Numbered from the stretch's first letter, positions 1-8,825 are shown. The stretch is DNA of 60,133 bases from Bacteroidetes bacterium ADurb.Bin012 (GCA_002071415.1 MWFC01000006.1:1-60133); one strand, 5' to 3'. Numbers and translations: made by a program. Notes: a model not told the origin generated them from the sequence alone.

Positions 1-600
1 TGTCTTTAGAAGGATGCAAATGCGCCAAAAACTTCTTGTCGTGCATTTTTGCTTCACTAATCCTCGCAAAAACAGGTGTCTCGTTATGGATATCGGTCAA
101 CATGTGTACTTTCAAACCTCCTTTTTTCTTTCCTTCTCCTTTTAGATGACGACCTACTCCTTTCATTATATCGGGAAAAAGTGTTATGGTCGTGGAATCA
201 AATGCGTAAAACTCGTCAAAACTGACCTTTTCTTTTCGGCTGACCGATAAAAGAGGACGAAAATAACTTATTAGCTCGAAATAATATAATCTGAAAATTT
301 CTTCACTGCGATCCCGTAAAGCATCTCCTGCCGTACTTTTGGAAGGGGCACAATCCATACCCAAATAATTGAGCTTGCCTGATAATGCTCGCATCCCGTC
401 GCATACCTCACCCATTGAATCACAACGAGAGAATATCCCGAAAAGCATCACAATTAATTCATCCCACGAAAAAAAGTCTTGTAGTAGCGATCTCTGCCAT
501 ATTCTTTAACTAACAAATCGAACCGTTCGCGCGGCAGCATTTTTATTAACTGTTTGAAGATCGGCTGATCGACTAAATTTTTTGTTATATCTTTGCCCAT
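1..600 (-). mobile_element. IS4-type insertion sequence, partial at left window edge
   Basis: The left end of the window lies inside an insertion sequence; only the transposase start side is present. The right boundary must lie between the transposase ATG at 600 and the aat gene at 738, but no terminal inverted repeat or target duplication can be assigned because the other end is outside the window. Nothing else in the window looks like a second copy. Confidence 0.6.
1..600 (-). pseudogene. IS4 family transposase, partial, one-base frame break
   Basis: DDE transposase that cuts and inserts the element. Translation starts at the ATG at 600-598 (MGKDITKNLVDQPIFKQLIK) and runs about 45 codons to a run of seven T (minus strand), where the frame stops four codons later. 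Shifting back one base gives an open frame of about 155 codons to the window edge, with the family pattern FFSWDELIVMLFG and the first catalytic aspartate in YAFDSTTITLF. The two halves join naturally as YYKT-FFSWDEL. Either the gene is mutated by one base or the shift is programmed (see the slip site). The C-terminal catalytic residues lie outside the window. Confidence 0.7.
469..475 (-). other. U_UUU_UUU slip site in transposase
   Basis: Seven T on the minus strand, phased in the upstream frame as ..ACT TTT TTT.., which is the canonical X_XXY_YYZ arrangement for -1 ribosomal frameshifting. A -1 slip here joins the N-terminal frame to the long downstream frame. A plain one-base deletion in a homopolymer would look the same. 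Confidence 0.4.
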
Positions 601-737
601 GGTTGTTAATTTAGGTTTACTACACAAATTTACAACTGGGGATGAAACTTCGGTTTTGTCCTTTCTTCTTTTTATCCAATTTTTTTGTCGGTCAGTAGTG
701 ATATTTTTTAATAAATAGACCCGATTTTATATTGCAG

Positions 738-1433
738 ATGGCCATAATTGCTCTTGAACCAAAATACGAAGGATACCTGATTTCGAAAAAAGCCGAGGAA
801 GAGGGTTTGGTAGCCATTGGAGGCCATCTTTCGGTCAAATCGTTGTTGTGTGCATATTCATCCGGTATTTTCCCATGGTACGCAGAAGGGAAGCCCATTA
901 TGTGGTGGTCGCCCGATCCACGGACTATTCTTATTCCTGAAAAGTTTAAACCCTCACATAGTCTGCGACAATTAATCAAACAACGAAGATTTCGAATTAC
1001 CTGCGATACGGCATTCAGAGAGGTTGTTCATCATTGTGGGATTGTACCTCGCAAGGGCCAGGACGGCACATGGATAACTCCTGAGGTTAAAAAAGCTTAT
1101 CATAAACTACATAAGGCCGGATATGCACATTCTTTCGAGACCTGGTTGGGCGATCGCTTTGTGGGAGGTCTATACGGAGTTTCATTAGGAAGAGCCTTTT
1201 TCGGTGAATCCATGTTTTATCTCGAAAACAATGCATCAAAAGTAGCTATGTATTATCTGGTGGAATTTGCCAAATGTCATGGCTTCTTATTTATAGATGC
1301 CCAAATAGAAACCACTCATCTTTTAAACCTTGGGGCCGAAAATATACCGCGCAGAGAATTTCTCGCGGCTCTCCATCATGCTTTACAGTTCCCAACTTTG
1401 AAAGGGGAATGGAGAATTCCTGACGAAAAGTAA
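738..1433 (+). CDS. aat: Leucyl/phenylalanyl-tRNA--protein transferase
   Basis: Cytoplasmic enzyme that moves Leu or Phe from aminoacyl-tRNA to the N-terminal Arg or Lys of proteins, marking them for the ClpS/ClpAP protease (N-degron pathway). The 231-residue protein has the usual family length. It carries the family signatures EEGLVAIGGHLS, GIFPWY and WWSPDPR in the first 65 residues and GGLYGVSLGRAFFGESMF in the acyltransferase core. The ATG at 738 is preferred over an in-frame TTG at 732; no Shine-Dalgarno sequence is visible, as usual in Bacteroidetes. It stands alone, next to the insertion sequence and convergent with the DUF1003 gene. Confidence 0.95.
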   Translation: MAIIALEPKYEGYLISKKAEEEGLVAIGGHLSVKSLLCAYSSGIFPWYAEGKPIMWWSPDPRTILIPEKFKPSHSLRQLIKQRRFRITCDTAFREVVHHCGIVPRKGQDGTWITPEVKKAYHKLHKAGYAHSFETWLGDRFVGGLYGVSLGRAFFGESMFYLENNASKVAMYYLVEFAKCHGFLFIDAQIETTHLLNLGAENIPRREFLAALHHALQFPTLKGEWRIPDEK

Positions 1434-1530
1434 TAACAACCCGGGTATCTTTGAAATCAACCAGACATTTGGCAGTTGATATATGGGTAAAAAATTCGAC
1501 TCGATTAAATACAGGCCTATCTAATCCCTA

Positions 1531-1989
1531 TTAGGATTGTATCTTTTCTAACTTTATCTTTATTTCCTGAATCTCTTCCGAGAAATTTTCCATGTGTTGG
1601 ATTAATGTTTCTATTTCTGTTTCCGATTTTTGATTGATGTGGTAATCATGTTCGGCTCTGAGTTCTGAATGCCTTGCTTGCAGGTTTTGACCCACCATTA
1701 TCAGAGGCATGAGAAGAATTTGAATCATATTCGAAATAAAAAGCCATAGTACGAATGCAGGATAAGGATCGAAGCGCAGATGAGGTGGGGAAAGAATATT
1801 CCATGAAAGCCAGAAAACTGTCCAGCAAAAAATAATCAAAAAAAATCCCATACTTCCTACATGGATGGTAATCCATAATGCAAGCTTATCAAGGACTGAT
1901 AATTTTTCCCTGTATTGCTCATTGACATTATGAATCGGATGATACTGCCTTTTGATTTCCTCGAGAGATTTGATTTCGTGATATTTCAT
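1531..1989 (-). CDS. DUF1003 domain membrane protein
   Basis: 152-residue protein matching the DUF1003 pattern: LDKLALWITIHVGSMGFF, then a hydrophobic helix, then FDPYPAFVLWLFISNMIQILLMPLIMVGQN and a C-terminal charged stretch with ERL-type coiled coil (ETEIETLIQHMENF). Two transmembrane helices are visible at about residues 40-65 and 78-102. Its biochemical role is not established; the family is widespread in bacteria as a small membrane protein. The ATG at 1989 is chosen over an upstream TTG at 1995. It is convergent with aat and monocistronic. Confidence 0.85.
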   Translation of the reverse strand: MKYHEIKSLEEIKRQYHPIHNVNEQYREKLSVLDKLALWITIHVGSMGFFLIIFCWTVFWLSWNILSPPHLRFDPYPAFVLWLFISNMIQILLMPLIMVGQNLQARHSELRAEHDYHINQKSETEIETLIQHMENFSEEIQEIKIKLEKIQS

Positions 1990-2211
1990 TTTCAATCATT
2001 TTTTAATGAAAACAATATTATAAAGATGTAACTCGTTTTTCGATAAAGGGAGAAAAGTGATTTAGGGCTATGAAATTATAACTTTTTCACGCTTTGCGAA
2101 TATGCACCTTTAGAATTTTGATTAAAACCTTATTGACATTATAATATGCAGATAATCAAAATTTATTCATCAATCAAATAACAATCGACCATTGCGTTCC
2201 GGAATTCCCTT

Positions 2212-2219
2212 TACCTTTG
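2212..2219 (+). promoter_or_regulatory. Bacteroidetes -7 box for carboxyltransferase
   Basis: TACCTTTG fits TAnnTTTG, 63 bases before the ATG at 2283. A TTG at 2192 lies closer than the usual -33 spacing, so only the -7 element is supported. Confidence 0.35.
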
Positions 2220-2282
2220 AAGACAGAAATAGATAGTGATTTTTATTTTTTAAGCTATTATTAATCAGCAACATAATATTTT

Positions 2283-4025
2283 ATGACGAAGAGAAGAATT
2301 TTAATCAGGGATTTAACCTTACGCGATGGACAACAGTCATTATTTGCTACGCGGATGACGCAAGAACAAATAGATGAGTTACTTCCGTTGTTCAAGGAAG
2401 CAGGTTTCTATGCCATGGAAGTATGGGGAGGTGCTGTTCCTGATTCAATTATGCGTTATTTGAAAGAAGATCCATGGGAGAGACTCGAAAAAATAAGTAA
2501 GGCGATCGGAAATTCTTCTAAGCTCACTGCTTTGTCGAGAGGAAGAAATCTCTTCGGTTATAATCCTTATCCCGATGAAGTCATTGAGGGATTTTTACGA
2601 AATGCTGTCGAATCGGGAATTCGAATCATGAGGGTTTTCGATGCCCTGAATGACACGAATAATATTGAATCATCCATTCGATTTTTAAAAAAATATGGTG
2701 CAACGATAGATGCCGCTCTATGTTATACGGTAGATCCCAAATTCTCGACACGTGCACGTGTTAAAGCTTTTTTACATGGCAAATCTTTACCCAATCGCAT
2801 CTTTACCGACGATTATTTTGTCAACCTGGCCAGGGAACTCGAAGCTATGGGTGCCGACATGCTTACCATAAAAGATATGGCAGGCTTAATCACTCCTATG
2901 AGAACTTATCGTCTGATTAGCCGATTGAAATCGGAGCTTTCGATTCCAATTGACTTCCATACTCACTGTACACCGGGTTATGGCTTGGCTTCGTCTTTGA
3001 TGTCACTTTTGGCCAATATCGATATTCTCGATACCTCGATTCTGAATTTTGCCGGAGGTCCAGGAGCCCCAGCCTTCGAAATCATCCAAATCTTCTGCAA
3101 CAAATTAAACATAGAAACAGATTTGAATTTGAAAGTTATAGGTAATATCAACGAGAAACTCGGTGAAATCAGAAAATCGCTTTCGACTTACGATACTGCT
3201 CCTTATCTCCCTCGGCCTTTCCATATTGCTACCGATGATATCCCTCTCGAAATTCATAACCTTTTCGATAAAGCGATAGCGGCTGCCCAGAATAAAAATC
3301 AGGATGAGCTTCTCGAATCCTGCCATGCCATCGAAGATTATTTTCAACTACCTCCTCCCGACGAAAAAATTAGAGAAGCAGAAATTCCTGGCGGAATGTA
3401 CACCAATATGTTATCGCAGTTAAAACAGGTAAGACTCGAAAATCTTTTACCACGTACACTCGAATTAATTCCCGAAGTTAGGTTGGATGCAGGGCTGCCC
3501 CCTCTGGTTACGCCTACCAGCCAAATTATCGGTTCGCAAGCCGTAAATTGCGCGCTCGACGAAACTAAAGGCCAACCTATGTACACAAACCGCTCATTGC
3601 AATTCGTCAATCTGGTGAAAGGCATTTATGGGAAAACGCCTTATCCAATAGATCCTGAATTCAGATATAAAATTGCCGGCGTTAGAGAAGAAACACCTTA
3701 CGATTTTCGATTTTATAAAAAACAACCTAATCCCGTATTCGAAGAATATGGCGGAATAAAACTGGCAAATAATGAAAAGGAAGAATTATTACTAGAACTT
3801 TTTCCCAACGTAGCTGCCGATTTCCTGAAAAACCGGGTCGAACAAATTTATATGGCAAAAATTCATCAGATTGAAGAAGAGAAACATAGGAAATTAGAAG
3901 AAGAAAAAGCAGCTTACGAAAAATTAACTCCCGAAGAAAAGCGCCAAAGATTGCTTAATGGGTTATATAATTATAAATGGACTTCTTATCAGGATGATGA
4001 AGAAGAAGCTTTAGGCCACTCATAA
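2283..4025 (+). CDS. Biotin-dependent carboxyltransferase subunit (OadA/PycB/5S-like), no biotin domain
   Basis: 580-residue protein of the HMGL-like plus conserved carboxylase (PYC/OADA) type. The N-terminal TIM barrel shows the metal aspartate in TLRDGQQS (Asp15), the lysine normally carboxylated in TIKDMAGL, and the metal ligands in DFHTHCTPG. The C-terminal part (about residues 300-500) matches the carboxylase domain (EIPGGMYTNM). Family members move CO2 between carboxybiotin and a keto acid or acyl-CoA, such as oxaloacetate/pyruvate. Unlike OadA and PycB, the protein ends in a charged coiled coil (about 525-565) with no biotin-attachment motif MKM, so a separate biotin carrier is needed. 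No carrier or decarboxylase membrane subunit is nearby. The substrate is unknown. Confidence 0.85.
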   Translation: MTKRRILIRDLTLRDGQQSLFATRMTQEQIDELLPLFKEAGFYAMEVWGGAVPDSIMRYLKEDPWERLEKISKAIGNSSKLTALSRGRNLFGYNPYPDEVIEGFLRNAVESGIRIMRVFDALNDTNNIESSIRFLKKYGATIDAALCYTVDPKFSTRARVKAFLHGKSLPNRIFTDDYFVNLARELEAMGADMLTIKDMAGLITPMRTYRLISRLKSELSIPIDFHTHCTPGYGLASSLMSLLANIDILDTSILNFAGGPGAPAFEIIQIFCNKLNIETDLNLKVIGNINEKLGEIRKSLSTYDTAPYLPRPFHIATDDIPLEIHNLFDKAIAAAQNKNQDELLESCHAIEDYFQLPPPDEKIREAEIPGGMYTNMLSQLKQVRLENLLPRTLELIPEVRLDAGLPPLVTPTSQIIGSQAVNCALDETKGQPMYTNRSLQFVNLVKGIYGKTPYPIDPEFRYKIAGVREETPYDFRFYKKQPNPVFEEYGGIKLANNEKEELLLELFPNVAADFLKNRVEQIYMAKIHQIEEEKHRKLEEEKAAYEKLTPEEKRQRLLNGLYNYKWTSYQDDEEEALGHS

Positions 4026-4172
4026 TTGAAATTTAAAAACATTGATCTTACAATGCTGAATTCGATTGGTTTTTTTAACTTGATTGAGTTGGCTTTCTAT
4101 GTATTTCTGGAGGAAGATATAATCTCTGTTCCTCGTCCTGAATGTTGAGATACAATGATATAGATAATCAGT

Positions 4173-4922
4173 CTATTCGAAAGAGGCAAGAATTTCATCG
4201 GTGAGGCTCATATTGTGATATACATTCTGAACATCATCGTCTTCTTCGAAAAGGTCGATTACCCTCAATAATTTCTTAGCAGTTTCTGGATCAACTTCTA
4301 TCGTCGAGACAGGGATGCGTTGTAATTGGGCATTTTCTGGGTCTATGTGAAGAGATTCGAGTTTTTTAATCATTGAGCCAAAATCTTCCATTGCTGTATT
4401 GATAGTCACGATCCCATTTTCTTCATCCACATCAATATCCTCGGCACCTGCGTCAATCACTTCGAGTTCGAATTCTTCCATATCTTTGATTTGAGATATT
4501 GGGATGGTGAAGATTCCTTTCCGTTCAAAAATATGAGCCAGAGAACCATTGACGCCAAGACTACCACCAAATTTATTGAAAATGCTACGAATGTTCGATA
4601 CCGTGCGCTGAACATTATCGGTAGTGCATTCTATGAAAACAGCAACGCCGCTGATGTAACCTTCGTAAGTGGTTTCCTGAAAATTGGCGGCATCCTTATC
4701 GGAACCTTTGTTGATGGCTCTTAGTATATTTTCTTTTGGCATGCTAACGCCCTTAGCATTAGCAATAGCAAGACGAAGCCGTGGATTCGATTCGGGATCA
4801 GGGCCATTTTCTTTGACAGCTACTGTGATTTCCTTGATGATCTTTGAAAACATTTTCGAGCGTTTCGTATCGAGCGCTCCTTTCTTTCTCTTAATCGTTG
4901 ACCATTTATTATGACCTGACAT
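4173..4922 (-). CDS. yebC: YebC/PmpR family regulatory protein
   Basis: 249-residue TACO1/YebC-family protein. The N-terminus MSGHNKWSTIKRKKGALDTKRSK is nearly invariant in the family, followed by NPRLRLAIANAKGVSMPKENI and TYEGYISGVAVFIECTTDN. Family members have been described as transcriptional regulators and, more recently, as ribosome-associated factors that help translation of difficult peptides. Full family length, with an acidic C-terminus (DLFEEDDDVQNVYHNM). It is convergent with the carboxyltransferase gene and has its own -7 box 41 bases upstream. Confidence 0.95.
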   Translation of the reverse strand: MSGHNKWSTIKRKKGALDTKRSKMFSKIIKEITVAVKENGPDPESNPRLRLAIANAKGVSMPKENILRAINKGSDKDAANFQETTYEGYISGVAVFIECTTDNVQRTVSNIRSIFNKFGGSLGVNGSLAHIFERKGIFTIPISQIKDMEEFELEVIDAGAEDIDVDEENGIVTINTAMEDFGSMIKKLESLHIDPENAQLQRIPVSTIEVDPETAKKLLRVIDLFEEDDDVQNVYHNMSLTDEILASFE

Positions 4923-4963
4923 AAAATGAGTTATTAAAATGTTTTGAACGGAAAAATGGGATT

Positions 4964-4971
4964 CAAAATTA
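4964..4971 (-). promoter_or_regulatory. Bacteroidetes -7 box for yebC
   Basis: On the minus strand TAATTTTG (TAnnTTTG), 41 bases before the yebC ATG at 4922. No confident -33 TTG was assigned. Confidence 0.4.
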
Positions 4972-5558
4972 CAAAAAAAATGGGTCGAGACTCATAAAGG
5001 CATTTATGAAGTGGAGGAATTTATATTTTATATGTCTGTCTCCGTTTATGGGGCAGACGTATAAAGTTTGCCCTTTTTTAAATAATGGACTGCATACAAT
5101 AAATTTGGCGTACAGTGTGCATTCAGCATCTATTTATCCTTGTTCTCTTCTGGCACTTTTTGCTTCAATACAGCAAAATAGCAAAGATATATATCTGCCC
5201 TGTCTTTACTTGAAAGTTCGGAAGGAGGATTTCTCTGGTTGGCAAACTGCTTTTCGCTGACAATTGAACATACCAAAAATAGTCTTCCTGCCCGAAAAGG
5301 TTGGAGCTCTATAACCGATTTTGGATGATTATCAATGAGCCATCTTATAATTTTCCATATTCAAATTCCCTGGTTTGGGCTGTAGTAGAGGGGGGATTAA
5401 TACATTATTGCTCATTCTTGTCTTGTTTTGTTAATTGAAGCTAAGTCGATATTCCATGATTTTAAAATCTGAATGAATATTACTGTATCATATAAAGATA
5501 AAAGATCGCAGATCCGAAATTTTCATCATGATATTGTATGGTAAAGTCTAAAGTCGAA
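4972..5558. other. Intergenic region without a recognisable gene
   Basis: About 590 bases between the yebC promoter and the hairpin after hcp. One 84-codon plus-strand open frame (5006-5260) has no family resemblance and an unlikely composition; I do not call it. No repeat or RNA structure is evident apart from the hairpin at 5559-5587. Confidence 0.4.
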
Positions 5559-5587
5559 ATGAGCGCCGGGCTTTGCCCAGCGCTCAT
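5559..5587 (-). terminator. Hairpin downstream of hcp
   Basis: Perfect 8-bp stem ATGAGCGC/GCGCTCAT, then one mismatch, then a 4-bp stem GGGC/GCCC around a TTT loop, 21 bases beyond the hcp stop. It is the most GC-rich short piece of the surrounding intergenic DNA. The T-run on the minus strand after the stem is weak, so the termination role is inferred from position and stem strength. Confidence 0.5.
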
Positions 5588-5607
5588 AAACATTCAACAT
5601 TTCAAAC

Positions 5608-7248
5608 TCAGCTTAAAAATAACTCCAAATCCTCATCAACAGTCCCTATTGGGCTTATTCCAAAATTATCTACCAATACCTTAGCTATATTCGGTGATAA
5701 AAATGCCGGCAAGGTCGGTCCAAGATGAATGTTCTTCACTCCAAGTGAAAGTAATGCCAGAAGAACAATTACGGCCTTTTGTTCATACCATGCAATATTA
5801 TAAGCTATAGGAAGCTGGTTAATATCTTCCAATCCAAAAATTTCCTTCAACTTGAGGGCAATCATGACCAAGCTGTACGAATCATTACACTGTCCTGCAT
5901 CGAGCATTCGTGGAATTCCGTTTATATCCCCAAGAGACAGTTTGTTGTAGCGATATTTAGCACAACCTGCCGTAAGTATTACTGTATCTTTGGGGAGTTT
6001 TTGGGCAAATTCTGTGTAATATTCCCTGCTCTTGAGCCTTCCATCGCATCCGGCCATGACAAAGAATTTTCTGATGGCACCAGATTTTACAGCTTCTACG
6101 ATTTTATCGGCAAGTGCAAAAACCTGTTCATGAGCAAAACCTCCTGTAATTTCACCTTGTTCGATTTCAACGGGAGGTTTGCAATTTTTTGCATGTTCGA
6201 TAATCTCACCGAAATCTTTGGGCTTCCCGGCTATACGATCAGGAATATGCTTGAAGCCCTGATGGCCAGCTGCACCAGTAGTATAAACCCGATTGGAATA
6301 AGTAGAAGTGGAACGTGGCGGTACTATGCAATTTGTGGTAAACAGAATAGGACCGTTGAAAGTTTCGAATTCTTCATTCTGTTTCCACCACGAACCGCCA
6401 TAGTTGCCCACAAAATGCCTATATTTCTTGAATTCTGGATAATAATGTGCAGGCAGCATTTCGCTATGTGTATAGACATCGATACCTGTTCCTTCTGTCT
6501 GTGCAAGTAACTCTTCTATATCTTTCAGGTCGTGACCGCTGATGAGAATACCTGGATTTTTTCCAACACCAATGTTTACTTTCGTTATTTCGGGATTCCC
6601 ATAACGAGTAGTATTTGCCCTATCGAGCAACGACATGGCCAAAACTCCATGCCTTCCACATTCTAAAATAAGAGAAGTGAGTTCATCTAAACTAAGATTG
6701 GGATTCAATGTAGCTTTCAATCCTTCTTCAAGAAAAGAAAACAGGGCTTCATCTTCAAATTCAAGATTCATTGCATGTTCAGTGTAGGCCGACATACCTT
6801 TTAAACCATATATCAACAGCTCATGCAATGAACGAATATCTGGATCCTCGGTTTTCAAAACGCCTACCTGTTTCGCAATAATCTCATATTTATCCTCTAC
6901 AGCCAACCATGTGGCTGCATCATGATCGGAAAACTCGGGATGCAATCCCAATTCATTTGCACGAACCTTCAGTCTGTCACGAATTTGCAATCCTTTTGTA
7001 ATGCGCTCACGTATGGCATCAGCATCAAAATTGGCATTAGTAATCGTAACAAACATTCCTTCGACCAAAAAGCGATTGGGAAGGTTCTTTTCTCCCGCTC
7101 TACGTAAGGCAGAACTATAAATCGCTATGCCCTTCAATACAAATAACAAAAGATCTTGAAGATTAGCAACTTGAGGCGTTTTGCCACAAATTCCTTTTAC
7201 TGTACATCCTACCCCTTTGGTAGCTTCCTGACATTGAAAACAAAACAT
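5608..7248 (-). CDS. hcp: Hydroxylamine reductase / hybrid cluster protein
   Basis: Cytoplasmic iron-sulfur-oxo enzyme that reduces hydroxylamine in vitro and acts as a nitric-oxide reductase in stress defence. Using the ATG at 7248, the first cysteines fall at 3, 6, 15 and 21 ([15 protein letters not shown]..), the exact spacing of the strict-anaerobe (Desulfovibrio) type [4Fe-4S] site; this fixes the start, although the frame is open to an ATG at 7317. Hybrid-cluster ligands are visible as [40 protein letters not shown] and DAGQCND. 546 residues, normal length. It follows the cupin gene and a distal Rrf2 regulator, and ends before a strong hairpin. Confidence 0.95.
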   Translation of the reverse strand: MFCFQCQEATKGVGCTVKGICGKTPQVANLQDLLLFVLKGIAIYSSALRRAGEKNLPNRFLVEGMFVTITNANFDADAIRERITKGLQIRDRLKVRANELGLHPEFSDHDAATWLAVEDKYEIIAKQVGVLKTEDPDIRSLHELLIYGLKGMSAYTEHAMNLEFEDEALFSFLEEGLKATLNPNLSLDELTSLILECGRHGVLAMSLLDRANTTRYGNPEITKVNIGVGKNPGILISGHDLKDIEELLAQTEGTGIDVYTHSEMLPAHYYPEFKKYRHFVGNYGGSWWKQNEEFETFNGPILFTTNCIVPPRSTSTYSNRVYTTGAAGHQGFKHIPDRIAGKPKDFGEIIEHAKNCKPPVEIEQGEITGGFAHEQVFALADKIVEAVKSGAIRKFFVMAGCDGRLKSREYYTEFAQKLPKDTVILTAGCAKYRYNKLSLGDINGIPRMLDAGQCNDSYSLVMIALKLKEIFGLEDINQLPIAYNIAWYEQKAVIVLLALLSLGVKNIHLGPTLPAFLSPNIAKVLVDNFGISPIGTVDEDLELFLS

Positions 7249-7392
7249 CTCAGGTCTGGAATTCGATAGATGGTTTCCTTCGGTTTCTTCTAACCGTAAA
7301 TAATGAATAAAACTCATAGCATTAAAGTTTGAAGTTAAAATAATTGAACGATTAAGTTTATAAACGTTTATACATAAGATCAATCAAAAGAA

Positions 7393-7722
7393 TCAACGCT
7401 CAATCATGGTTAAAAGCATTTTGAATCTATCGGGTGCATTCACTGCATGTGCGATTCCAGCGGGCATGATAATAGAATCGCCAGCTTTTAGCATAAAAGA
7501 TTTTCCATTGATAATGATCTCAGCTTCCCCTTCGATAACCTGCACAAGGGCATCGAAAGGCGCCGAATGCTCACTCAAGCGCTGACCCTGGTCGAACGCA
7601 AACAAGGTAATCGTTCCCGATGATTTGTCAATCACCACTTTACTCACGATTCCTTCTTTTGAATACTCTACTTTTTGGGTAAATTGCATGATTTCACCAG
7701 CAGAAAATAACGTGTTTCCCAT
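7393..7722 (-). CDS. Cupin domain protein
   Basis: 109-residue single-domain cupin. The two cupin motifs are visible: LSEHSAPFDALVQVIEGEAEI and AGDSIIMPAGIAHAV. The metal-binding set is incomplete in motif 1 (EHSAPFD keeps one His and an Asp rather than HxH), and the histidine of motif 2 is present. Small cupins of this sort often accompany redox or nitrosative stress genes; the position between the Rrf2 regulator and hcp, on the same strand, suggests a role in the same response. The substrate is unknown. An AT-rich near-palindrome lies 8 bases upstream of the start. Confidence 0.85.
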   Translation of the reverse strand: MGNTLFSAGEIMQFTQKVEYSKEGIVSKVVIDKSSGTITLFAFDQGQRLSEHSAPFDALVQVIEGEAEIIINGKSFMLKAGDSIIMPAGIAHAVNAPDRFKMLLTMIER

Positions 7723-7729
7723 TTTTGTT

Positions 7730-7756
7730 ATAATTAATTGTTATTTAATTGATTAT
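7730..7756. promoter_or_regulatory. Near-palindrome upstream of cupin-hcp, candidate operator
   Basis: Arms ATAATTAATT (7730-7739) and AATTGATTAT (7747-7756) pair with one mismatch in ten around a 7-base spacer. The right part contains TTTAATTGATT (7744-7754), which recurs at 8446-8456 upstream of the Rrf2 gene. Candidate binding site for that regulator; AT-rich composition makes chance possible. Confidence 0.35.
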
Positions 7757-7882
7757 AATACAACTTTCTTTCTTTTTCATTCTGAGAAAATTTTCCTAAA
7801 ATTGAAAAATTTGATTTCAATCCATTGCTTAATAACGTGTTATAAATTTTTTTATATTTATAATAATTCGGTATTTCAATAC

Positions 7883-7890
7883 GCAAATAT
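7883..7890 (-). promoter_or_regulatory. Possible -7 box for cupin-hcp unit
   Basis: Minus-strand TATATTTG fits TAnnTTTG. It lies 160 bases before the cupin start, with the near-palindrome 7730-7756 between them. Confidence 0.3.
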
Positions 7891-7951
7891 ATAAAATATT
7901 CAATTACCAAACGATTTTGAAAATTTATTTAGAAAAATTAAACTTCGTGAT

Positions 7952-8350
7952 TTAAAGAAAGTCCGATAGTTTTTTCCGAGCGAAATAATCTTTGATTAAA
8001 TAAGTTGCTTCGTGAATAGTACCTTCCATAAGACAGCTTCCCATGGGGCAAATTTTATTTCCCACAGGGCATTCCAAAAGTTCGATTGGTCCTTCTATAC
8101 ATTCGTAAATGTCGAGCAGTGAAATTTCATTGGCAGATTTGTTCAATACAAAGCCTCCCGAAGGCCCGCGGGCTGATTTCACAAATCCTCCCTTCACAAG
8201 GCGCTGCATGACTTTAGCCAGATGATTACGTGAAGAATGCATTCGCTGAGCCATAAGTTGAGCATTGATGGTATTGCCTGAACGTCCAATGATTACCATA
8301 GCATGTATTGCCAATGAGGCTGCTTCCGAAAGGGTGACAACTTTACTCAT
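7952..8350 (-). CDS. Rrf2 family transcriptional regulator
   Basis: 132-residue winged-helix regulator of the Rrf2 family (NsrR/IscR relatives). The N-terminal helix-turn-helix region includes ASLAIHAMVIIG and SSRNHLAKVMQRLVKGGFVKSARGPSGGF, the typical family wing. Cysteines at 94, 101 and 106 (ECPVGNKICPMGSC) form a C-x6-C-x4-C set usual for a [2Fe-2S] or [4Fe-4S] cluster sensing NO or redox state. It lies upstream of cupin and hcp on the same strand, so control of hcp by NO through this protein is the natural inference. NsrR itself cannot be distinguished from other Rrf2 types here. Confidence 0.92.
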   Translation of the reverse strand: MSKVVTLSEAASLAIHAMVIIGRSGNTINAQLMAQRMHSSRNHLAKVMQRLVKGGFVKSARGPSGGFVLNKSANEISLLDIYECIEGPIELLECPVGNKICPMGSCLMEGTIHEATYLIKDYFARKKLSDFL

Positions 8351-8390
8351 TCGAATGAAAAATGAAAATGAATGATAGTAATTCTGTACA

Positions 8391-8398
8391 CAAATTTA
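8391..8398 (-). promoter_or_regulatory. -7 box for Rrf2 regulator
   Basis: Minus-strand TAAATTTG fits TAnnTTTG, 40 bases before the ATG at 8350. A TTGACT on the same strand (8424-8419) lies 20 bases upstream of the box, close to the -33 spacing of this promoter class. Confidence 0.5.
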
Positions 8399-8445
8399 CA
8401 CACAAGGGAGAAATTTTGAGTCAATTCTGCTTACGTAAGTATATA

Positions 8446-8456
8446 TTTAATTGATT
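8446..8456. promoter_or_regulatory. Second TTTAATTGATT word, upstream of Rrf2 gene
   Basis: Exact copy of the 11-base word inside the near-palindrome 7730-7756. It sits just upstream of the rrf2 promoter elements, where an autoregulatory site could lie. Confidence 0.25.
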
Positions 8457-8799
8457 CACAGCAGTATAAATTTCTTAAAAAATGATATTAGATGGAAATC
8501 TTACTTCTGCATTTGAGAATCGGAAGCGGAGCACTTAAATGATTTATCTTGGAATAAGATTAAAAAGATGAGCCGAAACGATTTACGATGTCCTTTATCA
8601 CGATAATTCATTTTAATCGTCTCAGATTCTCCTATTAAAAAGCTCAAAATTTTTTTATATTTATTATGAATCATTCAGATCATTTGTTTGGGTATTGGGT
8701 GTTTCTGATGGAACACAAAAGCAGTTTACCGGTATTGAGGAGGCACAACCGCCATAGGGAGGAAATTTCATTTTTCTAAGTTTTCCTCGGGATTTTGTG

Positions 8800-8807
8800 T
8801 AAGTTTG
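8800..8807 (+). promoter_or_regulatory. -7 box for TPR gene
   Basis: TAAGTTTG fits TAnnTTTG and ends 18 bases before the ATG at 8826, implying a very short 5' leader. Confidence 0.45.
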
Positions 8808-8825
8808 CAATGTATTTTTTGAACT

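Noticed and set aside
5006..5260. 84-codon plus-strand frame between yebC and hcp
   Set aside because: No family pattern, no box at a plausible distance, and composition like non-coding DNA.
5779..6510. 243-codon frame antisense to hcp
   Set aside because: Fully inside the hcp gene on the other strand; it mirrors hcp codons and has no motif of its own.
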